Assembly (NCBI GenBank): GCA_963724625.1 | Contig: CAVRVO010000030.1 | Span: 62,001 to 126,000 of the forward strand | Source of the DNA: DATBVX01 sp963724625 | GTDB lineage: Bacteria; Pseudomonadota; Gammaproteobacteria; Steroidobacterales; Steroidobacteraceae | DNA: 64,000 bases | Direction: 5' to 3' | Part shown: positions 57,717 to 64,000 of the stretch, piece by piece | How the letters are laid out: each line of letters starts with the position of its first letter | Position numbering within the stretch: position 1 is the first letter of the stretch | Notes under the pieces: model-generated | Told to the model about the DNA's origin: nothing | What the model saw: the letters and a program-made list of their open reading frames with translations, nothing else | Databases searched by the model: none | Translations under genes and position numbers: made by a program

Positions 57717-58907
57717 GTGAAGGATGAATTGCTCCGGCGTCTGGCGGCAGACACCGAACGGCTGCGCGAACAGGGACTCTATAAGGTCGAGCGTGTGCTC
57801 GCCTCACCTCAGCAGGCGCGGGTGCGCGTGAGCAACGGCACGGATGTCCTCAACCTGTGCGCCAACAACTACCTGGGCCTCGCCAATCATCCGGCAGTGC
57901 GCGAAGCCGCCCATCGAGGTATCGATCGCTATGGCTACGGCATGGCGTCGGTGCGCTTCATCTGCGGCACGCAGACGATCCATAAGGAACTCGAGGAGCG
58001 CCTGAGCCATTTTCTCGGCACCGACGACTCGATCCTGTACTCCTCGTGCTTCGATGCCAACGGCGGGCTGTTCGAAACACTGCTCGACGAGCAGGACGCT
58101 GTGATCAGTGACGCGCTCAACCACGCGAGCATCATCGATGGCATCCGCCTCTGCAAGGCGGAAAGGCTGCGCTATGCAAACAGTGATCTCGACGAGCTCG
58201 AGAAGCATCTCAAGGCGGCTCACGGCAAGCGCACGCGGCTGATTGCCACCGATGGCGTGTTCTCGATGGACGGGACGCTTGCCAGGTTGAAAGAGATCTG
58301 TGATCTCGCGGATCGCTACGGCGCGCTCGTGATGGTCGATGATTCTCACGCGGTTGGCTTCATGGGCGCGACCGGCCGGGGCACGCACGAACACTGTGGC
58401 GTGCTCGAGCGTGTCGACATCCTCACTGGCACGCTCGGCAAGGCGCTGGGCGGCGCCAGCGGCGGTTACACCTCGGGCCGGCGCGAAATCATCGGCTGGT
58501 TGCGCCAGCGCTCGCGGCCGTACCTGTTCTCCAACAGCATTCCGCCGGTAGTGGCTGCTGCTGGCGTGCGCGTGCTCGACCTGCTCGAGGGCAGCCCCGA
58601 ATTCCGCGAGCGCCTGTTCGAGAACACGCGCTTCTTCAGAGAGCAGATGACGGACCTCGGCCTGCAGATCGTTCCGGGAGAACACCCCATCATTCCGATC
58701 ATGCTGGGCGATGCGCGCATCGCTGTGGACATGGCGGATCGGCTGCTCGCCGAGGGTGTCTATGTCATCGGTTTTTCGTTTCCCGTCGTGCCGCAGGGCA
58801 AGGCCCGCATCCGCACTCAGATGTCAGCCGGGCTCTCACGCCAGGACCTCGAGCGCGCCGTGGGTGCCTTCCAGCGTGTCGCCAAGACGATGAATCTCAT
58901 TCACTGA
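57717..58907 (+). CDS. kbl: 2-amino-3-ketobutyrate CoA ligase (glycine C-acetyltransferase)
   Basis: 396-residue PLP enzyme that splits 2-amino-3-oxobutyrate with CoA into glycine and acetyl-CoA, the second step of threonine degradation. The GTG at 57717 gives VKDELLRRLAADTERLREQGLYK; a TTG two codons upstream is also open. Typical segments are LCANNYLGLANHP, SVRFICGTQTIHKELEERLSHFLG, DDSHAVGFMG and the PLP Lys in TGTLGKALGGASGGYTSG. tdh follows 11 bp later, forming the classical kbl-tdh operon. Confidence 0.96.
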   Translation: MKDELLRRLAADTERLREQGLYKVERVLASPQQARVRVSNGTDVLNLCANNYLGLANHPAVREAAHRGIDRYGYGMASVRFICGTQTIHKELEERLSHFLGTDDSILYSSCFDANGGLFETLLDEQDAVISDALNHASIIDGIRLCKAERLRYANSDLDELEKHLKAAHGKRTRLIATDGVFSMDGTLARLKEICDLADRYGALVMVDDSHAVGFMGATGRGTHEHCGVLERVDILTGTLGKALGGASGGYTSGRREIIGWLRQRSRPYLFSNSIPPVVAAAGVRVLDLLEGSPEFRERLFENTRFFREQMTDLGLQIVPGEHPIIPIMLGDARIAVDMADRLLAEGVYVIGFSFPVVPQGKARIRTQMSAGLSRQDLERAVGAFQRVAKTMNLIH

Positions 58908-58918
58908 ACGTCCTCATC

Positions 58919-59947
58919 ATGAAAGCACTGGTCAAATCGCGTGCCGAGCCCGGAATCTGGATGGAAGAGATCCCAGAGCCGCGCGTGGGTCACAACGACG
59001 TCCTGATCCGCGTCGGCAAGACCTCGATCTGTGGCACCGACATGCACATCTACAACTGGGACGCGTGGGCGCAGCAGACGATCCCGGTGCCGATGGCGGT
59101 CGGACACGAGTACAGCGGTGAGGTGGTCGAGATCGGCGGCGAAGTGAGTGGCCTCAAGCCGGGCGATCGCGTCTCCGGCGAGGGCCACATCACCTGCGGC
59201 TACTGCCGCAATTGCCGTGCCGGTCGCCGGCACCTGTGCCGCAATACCATGAGCGTCGGCGTGAACCGGCCCGGATGCTTCGCTGAATACCTGGCAATTC
59301 CGGCGGTCAACACGTTCAAGTTGCCGAAGAGCATCGGCGATGAAGTCGCATCGATCCTCGATCCCTTCGGCAATGCCACGCACACCGCGCTCTCATTCAA
59401 TCTGGTGGGCGAGGACGTCCTCATCACCGGTGCCGGGCCGATCGGAATCATGGCGGCCGCGGTGGCGCGCTTCGCCGGCGCACGCCACATCGTGGTCACC
59501 GACCTGAACGATTATCGGCTCGGGTTGGCACGCAAGATGGGCGCCAGCATCGCCGTCAACATCGAGCGCGAGAGTCTCGATGCGGCGATGAAGAGCCTCG
59601 GCATGGAAGAAGGGTTCGACGTCGGGTTCGAGATGTCCGGCAATGCCCAGGCCCTGCGCGAAATGCTGAGGACCATGCACCACGGCGGGAGTGTTGCGCT
59701 GCTTGGCATTCCGCCCACCGACACGGCCATCGACTGGAACCAGGTGATCTTCAAGGGCTTGGTGATAAAGGGCATCTATGGTCGGGAGATGTTCGAGACC
59801 TGGTACAAGATGTCGAGCATGCTGCAGAGTGGCCTGGACATTACGCCGGTGATCACGCATCACCTCCCGGCTCAGGAGTACCGCGACGCTTTCGAGACGA
59901 TGAAGACCGGCCGATCCGGCAAGGTCATCCTGGACTGGTCGAAGTGA
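58919..59947 (+). CDS. tdh: L-threonine 3-dehydrogenase
   Basis: 342-residue zinc alcohol-dehydrogenase family enzyme that oxidises threonine to 2-amino-3-oxobutyrate with NAD. The catalytic zinc site includes the Cys in SICGTDMHIYNWD and His-Glu in GHEYSGEVVEIG. The structural zinc site is CGYCRNCRAGRRHLC. The NAD-binding glycine motif is TGAGPIGIMAAAVARFAG. Its product goes straight to Kbl, encoded just upstream. It converges with sppA, with only 4 bp between stops. Confidence 0.97.
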   Translation: MKALVKSRAEPGIWMEEIPEPRVGHNDVLIRVGKTSICGTDMHIYNWDAWAQQTIPVPMAVGHEYSGEVVEIGGEVSGLKPGDRVSGEGHITCGYCRNCRAGRRHLCRNTMSVGVNRPGCFAEYLAIPAVNTFKLPKSIGDEVASILDPFGNATHTALSFNLVGEDVLITGAGPIGIMAAAVARFAGARHIVVTDLNDYRLGLARKMGASIAVNIERESLDAAMKSLGMEEGFDVGFEMSGNAQALREMLRTMHHGGSVALLGIPPTDTAIDWNQVIFKGLVIKGIYGREMFETWYKMSSMLQSGLDITPVITHHLPAQEYRDAFETMKTGRSGKVILDWSK

Positions 59948-59951
59948 CGCT

Positions 59952-61811
59952 CTACCGACCCTGCGCCATCGCACACGGGCAATAGGAATACAGATGACGC
60001 GGATCATTGAAGCGCGTCCAGCGCGCGGCTTCGATCTCCAGCGGATTGAGTGCGCGGCGAAGGATCGCAGGCCGTGGATCATCGAACCCCGCTGCAATCG
60101 CGAGGCGTGACAGCATCGAGTGCAGCTCGAGGGCCAAAAACTGCTCCCAGCTCATCTCCGGCTCGAGAAATTTGGGCTCGAAGTCTTCCCCCAGGTCGGC
60201 GCGCTTCGCCGCTGCCTTGATCGCCTGATCGAGATTGCCAAACTGATCGACGAGCCCGTGCTCACGCGCATCCCGGCCTGACCAGACGCGACCCTGCGCG
60301 ACCGCGTCGATCTCGGCGGGAGTCTTGCCACGCCCCGCGGCGACGTGATCGAGGAACACCGAGTAGGCATGCTCCACGCCCGACTGGAGCACATCGCGTG
60401 CCGCGGGCCCCAGGGGACGATCCAGTCGGAAATCGCCGCTGAGCGCGGTGGTGCCCACGCCGTCGACATGCGCGCCGACTTTCTGCAGCGTGCGCTGGAA
60501 GGTTGGGATCGCCGCAATCACGCCGATCGAGCCCGTGATGGTGGTCGGGCTCGCCCAGATCTCATCTGCGGCCGCGCCGATGTAGTAACCGCCGGATGCC
60601 GCCACGCTCCCCATCGACACAATGACGGGCTTGCCCTCGGCGCGCAGCGCCTTGATCTGGCGATAGATCTGCTCGGAAGCAAACACGCTGCCTCCAGGGC
60701 TGTCCACGCGCAACACGATTGCCTTGATGTCATCGTCGTGGCGCGCGTCGCGCAGGATTTCAGAAGTCGAGTCACCGCCGATGCTGCCGGGCGGTTGCTT
60801 GCCGTCGAGTATTTCGCCAGCCGCGACCACGACGCCGATCTTGTTCTTGGATCCTGATTTCAGCACCCCGTCCGAATGGACGGTGGCGAGGTAGGAGTCG
60901 AGCGAGATGCTGTTGTAGGAATGCGAGGAATCATCCTCACCCACAATCTCCTTCAACTCCTCCTCGACGTCTTCGCGGCTCTTGAGCGCCGTCACCAGGT
61001 TCTGCGCCAGGGCGAGCTTCGCGGTATCGCCCTGTGCTCCCTTTACCAGGGCTGCAGCCTGGTCCGCGTATTGAGCCAGCGCACCGGGTTGGAGCTTGCG
61101 AGCCGCAGTGACATCCGCCTGGTAGGCATTCCACAGCGTGTTGATCCACGCCTGGCTCTCTTCGCGCTCCTCCGGCGACATGTCGTTGCGTGTGTAGCCG
61201 TCCGCAAAGCTCTTGTGCGCGCCGGTACGGAACACGTTGACGTCCACCGCGAGCTTGTCGAGCGCGTCCTTGAAGTACATCCGATAGTAGTCATAGCCGT
61301 CGATGTACACGTAGCCGAGTGGATCGAGATTGATCTCGTCCGCCTGCGCGGCGAGGTAGTACTGGGTCTGCTCGTAAGCGCTGCCGACGGCGATGACTTT
61401 CTTCCCGGAGGTCCGGAACTCGCGCAAGGCCGTACCGATATCCTGGAGCTTGGAGAGTCCGCCGCCGCTCATCTCGTCGAGATCGAGCACCACGATCTTG
61501 ATGCGATCATCCTTGGCCGCGGCCTTGACCGCATCCAGCACATCGCGCAAGCGCGTTTCCGGCTCGCCTTCGCCGGTCGCGCGGCCCAGTGCACGATCGA
61601 ACGGATCGCCGCTCAGCTGTTCAACCAGGCGTCCCTGGATGTCGAGAACCAGCGCCGCACGGTGCGGCACGATGGGAATCGAGGAACGAATTGCGCCGAG
61701 GAAGACGCCGAAGATCAGCAGCAGAAGAACGAGGTGCAGGACCTTGCGCAGCGCATCCAGTGCACGCCACAGAAACCCGAGCACTCCCTTGACCGTCTCG
61801 CTTACCGACAC
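59952..61811 (-). CDS. sppA: Signal peptide peptidase SppA (67 kDa type)
   Basis: 619-residue inner-membrane serine protease that degrades cleaved signal peptides. One N-terminal helix (VLHLVLLLLIFGVFLGAI) precedes two tandem S49 domains. The catalytic Ser is in MGSVAASGGYYIGAAADEIW of the C-terminal domain; the catalytic Lys is supplied by the N-terminal domain (in FRTGAHKSFADGYTRNDM), as in E. coli SppA. The full double-domain length separates it from the short SppA of Gram-positives. Start codon at 61811, 27 bp after the upstream gene stop. Confidence 0.95.
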   Translation of the reverse strand: MSVSETVKGVLGFLWRALDALRKVLHLVLLLLIFGVFLGAIRSSIPIVPHRAALVLDIQGRLVEQLSGDPFDRALGRATGEGEPETRLRDVLDAVKAAAKDDRIKIVVLDLDEMSGGGLSKLQDIGTALREFRTSGKKVIAVGSAYEQTQYYLAAQADEINLDPLGYVYIDGYDYYRMYFKDALDKLAVDVNVFRTGAHKSFADGYTRNDMSPEEREESQAWINTLWNAYQADVTAARKLQPGALAQYADQAAALVKGAQGDTAKLALAQNLVTALKSREDVEEELKEIVGEDDSSHSYNSISLDSYLATVHSDGVLKSGSKNKIGVVVAAGEILDGKQPPGSIGGDSTSEILRDARHDDDIKAIVLRVDSPGGSVFASEQIYRQIKALRAEGKPVIVSMGSVAASGGYYIGAAADEIWASPTTITGSIGVIAAIPTFQRTLQKVGAHVDGVGTTALSGDFRLDRPLGPAARDVLQSGVEHAYSVFLDHVAAGRGKTPAEIDAVAQGRVWSGRDAREHGLVDQFGNLDQAIKAAAKRADLGEDFEPKFLEPEMSWEQFLALELHSMLSRLAIAAGFDDPRPAILRRALNPLEIEAARWTRFNDPRHLYSYCPCAMAQGR

Positions 61812-61838
61812 TTATGCCCTCGCGAACTGCTCGCCGCT

Positions 61839-62963
61839 TCAGCCCGCGGCGCCGTAGGAAATCCGGTAGATCACTCCCGCCATATCGTCCGAAACCAGCA
61901 TCGACCCATCCGGCAGGACCAGCAGATCGGCTGGTCGACCCAGCACGCCGTCGACCTGGTTCCATCCGGTAATGAACGGTTCGTACGCGGTCACCTTTTC
62001 ACCTTCCAGACGCACCAGCGTTACCCGGTAGCCAGCTCGCTCCTTGCGGTTCCACGAGCCATGCTCGGCAATGAAGATCTGATTGTGATACGACTCGGGG
62101 AACTGCGTGCCGGTGTAAAACTTCACGCCCAGCGGCGCGACGTGTGCACCGAGCTTGCGTGCGGGCGGTGTAGCCTTCGCGCAGTCGCCCAGCTTGCCGA
62201 ATTCCGGGTCCTTGATTTCGCCAGCGTGGCAGAACGGAAACCCGAAGCTGAGTCCGGCGGTCGGCGCACGATTGAGTTCATCGGGCGGCACGTCCTCACC
62301 CAGCCAGTCGCGCCCGTTATCCGTAAACCACAGTTCTTTCGTGACCGGATGCCAGGTGAAGCCCACAGTGTTTCGAATGCCGGTGGCGAAGACCTCGCGG
62401 CCGCTGCCGTCGGCATTCATCCGCGTGATCTGCGCGTAGCCTTTCTGATCGCAGACGTTGCAGGGAGCACCGATCGGGACATAGAGCTTGCCGTCGGGAC
62501 CGAAGGCGATATATCTCCAGCCGTGGTGTCGGTCTGCCGGCAGATCGCTACGGACCACGGCGGGTTTCGGCAGGGAATCGAGTCGTCCTTCGATGCCATC
62601 GTAGCGCAGGATGCGCTGGATCTCGGCGACGTAGAGTGACCCGTCGTGAAACGCGACGCCGTTCGGTACCACCAGGCCCTGCGCGACTGTTGTGACCTGT
62701 TGCCGGCCATCAGCCAACGCGTGCACTGCGTAGACCTTGCCGGCCCCCTGGGTTCCGATGAACAGCGTTCCGCGATCGCCGAGCGCCATCGATCGCGCCC
62801 CGGGCACGTTGTCGGCGTAGATGCTCACCGTGAAGCCCGGTGGTGCCTTGAGCGCGGTGAGAATCTTCGCGGTGTCCGCGCCCCAGGAGACGGCACTCAG
62901 GGTCGAGATCGCGCAGAACAGGGCTGCGCGACGCAGATGCCAGCGTGCCATCGCCAGATTCAC
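61839..62963 (-). CDS. PQQ-dependent sugar dehydrogenase-like (sorbosone dehydrogenase family) periplasmic protein
   Basis: 374 residues. The GTG at 62963 is preceded by AAGGAG and opens a signal peptide (AALFCAISTLSAVSWGAD). The rest is a six-bladed propeller of the GDH/sorbosone-dehydrogenase group: LKAPPGFTVSIYADNVPGARSMAL, VVPNGVAFHDGSLYVAEI, GPDGKLYVPIGAPCNVC, RNTVGFTWHPVTKELWFTDNGRD and the C-terminal GRPADLLVLPDGSMLVSDD. Two Cys in APCNVCDQ and two more in FCHAGE and GDCAKA may form disulphides. PQQ dependence and substrate are inferred from the family. Nearest upstream gene is rplS, 25 bp away. Confidence 0.88.
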   Translation of the reverse strand: MNLAMARWHLRRAALFCAISTLSAVSWGADTAKILTALKAPPGFTVSIYADNVPGARSMALGDRGTLFIGTQGAGKVYAVHALADGRQQVTTVAQGLVVPNGVAFHDGSLYVAEIQRILRYDGIEGRLDSLPKPAVVRSDLPADRHHGWRYIAFGPDGKLYVPIGAPCNVCDQKGYAQITRMNADGSGREVFATGIRNTVGFTWHPVTKELWFTDNGRDWLGEDVPPDELNRAPTAGLSFGFPFCHAGEIKDPEFGKLGDCAKATPPARKLGAHVAPLGVKFYTGTQFPESYHNQIFIAEHGSWNRKERAGYRVTLVRLEGEKVTAYEPFITGWNQVDGVLGRPADLLVLPDGSMLVSDDMAGVIYRISYGAAG

Positions 62964-62988
62964 GTTGGCTCCTTGTCCGCCGGTCCGC

Positions 62989-63333
62989 TCAGACCTTCTC
63001 TTCGATGCGCGCTGCCTTGCCGGAAAGATCACGCAGGTAGTACAGCTTGGCGCGACGCACGTTGCCGCGGCGCTTGACCTGGATCTCGCTGATGGAGGGA
63101 CTGAAGGTCTGGAACACGCGTTCGACGCCCTCGCCGTGCGAGACCTTGCGCACTGTGAACGAGGAATTGAAGCCCCGGTTGCGCTTGGCGATCACGATGC
63201 CCTCGTACGCCTGAACGCGCTCGCGGTCCCCTTCCACGACTTTGACCTGCACCAGCACCGTATCGCCAGGCGCGAAGTCGGGAACCTTGCGCGTCATGCG
63301 CGCGCTTTCGATGTCTCTGATGATCTTGTTCAT
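62989..63333 (-). CDS. rplS: 50S ribosomal protein L19
   Basis: 114-residue ribosomal protein at the 30S-50S interface. The ATG at 63333 gives MNKIIRDIESARMTRKVPDFAPGDTVLVQV; the core VVEGDRERVQAYEGIVIAKRNRGFNSSFTVRK and the RVFQTFSPSISEIQVKRRGNVRRAKLYYLRDLSGKAARI end are conserved throughout. It follows trmD by 52 bp, the standard rpsP-rimM-trmD-rplS order. Confidence 0.98.
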   Translation of the reverse strand: MNKIIRDIESARMTRKVPDFAPGDTVLVQVKVVEGDRERVQAYEGIVIAKRNRGFNSSFTVRKVSHGEGVERVFQTFSPSISEIQVKRRGNVRRAKLYYLRDLSGKAARIEEKV

Positions 63334-63385
63334 GATTGCACTCTCAAGTCTCGATTCCGGCGGACACACCCGCCGTCATTCCACG

Positions 63386-64000
63386 TTAGTCCACGTCCCG
63401 CTGGGCGTGCTCCGCGATGAACTCATCGAGAAGCCCGCGCTGCTCGGCATCGAGCTGCAACCCTGCGAGCAGATCAGGCCGCCGCTGCCAGGTGCGCCCC
63501 AGCGCGCACTTCAATCGCCAGCGCCGGATCGCCGCGTGATTACCCTGCAGCAACACCTCCGGCACTACACGTCCCTCGAACTGCTCCGGCCGGGTGTAAT
63601 GCGGCCAGTCGAGGAGCCCGTCGACAAACGACTCCTGCTCAGCCGACTCGCAATCGCCGAGCACCCCGGGTACCAGTCGCGTCACCGCATCGAACACCAG
63701 CAGTGCCGGCAGTTCACCACCGCTCAGCACATAGTCACCGACCGACAATTCTTCGTCGATCTCGAGCTCGATCAATCGTTCGTCTACGCCCTCGTAGCGT
63801 CCAGCCACCAGGATCAGGCCCGGCAATCCGGCCAGTTCCCCTGCGCGACGCTGATCGAAGGGCCGTCCCTGTGCCGAAAGGTAGACTGTCCGACTACCCT
63901 CCGGGCTCACGGCCCGGGCGGCCCGGATCGCGGCACGCAAGGGCTCGACCTTCATCACCATCCCGGGACCGCCGCCGTACGGCCTATCGTCCACGGTGTG
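63386..64000 (-). CDS. trmD: tRNA (guanine-N1)-methyltransferase TrmD (N-terminus beyond window)
   Basis: SAM-dependent enzyme that methylates G37 of tRNAs reading CNN and some other codons, preventing frameshifting. The frame is open to the right edge, so the first 40-50 residues lie outside. Visible are DDRPYGGGPGMVMKVEPL, YLSAQGRPFDQRRAGELA, the trefoil-knot SAM site LVAGRYEGVDERLIE and DEELSVGDYVLSGGELPALLV, and PHYTRPEQFEGRVVPEVLLQGNH. rplS follows. Confidence 0.97.
   Translation of the reverse strand, partial: HTVDDRPYGGGPGMVMKVEPLRAAIRAARAVSPEGSRTVYLSAQGRPFDQRRAGELAGLPGLILVAGRYEGVDERLIELEIDEELSVGDYVLSGGELPALLVFDAVTRLVPGVLGDCESAEQESFVDGLLDWPHYTRPEQFEGRVVPEVLLQGNHAAIRRWRLKCALGRTWQRRPDLLAGLQLDAEQRGLLDEFIAEHAQRDVD

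Overview
This 64 kb window is GC-rich, almost fully coding, chromosomal sequence from a gammaproteobacterium. The lineage looks like Xanthomonadales, Nevskiales or Steroidobacterales. This rests on gene order: recR-ybaB-dnaX next to the SRP RNA and tRNA-Ser; dapA facing gcvR-bcp; orn facing an M48 protease and rsgA; a SUF operon led by an Rrf2 repressor; and rplS-trmD. The taxon is an inference from synteny, not a measurement. I see no prophage, insertion sequence, integron or CRISPR array.

Layout: (1) 1-9.6 kb: the end of tail-specific protease Prc, then an RND efflux operon (lipoprotein adaptor plus two permeases, the first split by a frameshift) and an unrecognised coiled-coil gene. (2) 9.7-16.4 kb: a DUF1249 gene, divergent ppsR and ppsA (ppsA split by a frameshift), then a minus-strand run of orn, a PLP dehydratase, a DsbA-like isomerase and a GFA-fold protein. 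(3) 16.4-21.5 kb: M48 protease and rsgA on plus; recR, ybaB, dnaX, SRP RNA and tRNA-Ser(GGA) on minus. (4) 21.5-30.9 kb: dapA with a short lipoprotein; gcvR, bcp, phoH-like, bepA and mlaA on plus; mlaFEDCB on minus. (5) 30.9-39.2 kb: a class I aldolase gene broken by four single-base insertions, then sufR-B-C-D-S-U-T followed by a Rieske ferredoxin and sixA. (6) 39.2-44.9 kb: GNAT, sdaA, putA and a Nudix hydrolase. (7) 45-48.7 kb: a DUF1800/DUF1501 pair and a thioredoxin-TPR protein. (8) 48.7-57.1 kb: queuosine-precursor transporter, an NtrYX-like two-component pair and an ABC export cassette that includes a 38-residue membrane ORF. (9) 57.2-64 kb: hslR, kbl-tdh, sppA, a sorbosone-dehydrogenase-like protein, rplS and a partial trmD.

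Many genes form functional sets. PpsR and PpsA form a regulator-target pair, and the aldolase acts in the same glycolytic/gluconeogenic pathway. sdaA, kbl-tdh, putA and the PLP dehydratase suggest amino-acid catabolism. Mla, BepA, Prc and the RND and ABC systems serve the cell envelope. SUF supplies Fe-S clusters, including one presumably needed by SdaA.

The least explained features are four large intergenic palindromes, near 13.7, 41.15, 47.7 and 52.3 kb. Two share a clearly homologous core of about 54 nt inside unrelated arms that remain complementary at each locus; a third has a possibly related core of the same length. A second theme is a set of single-base frameshifts in otherwise well-preserved genes, either sequencing errors or recent decay.
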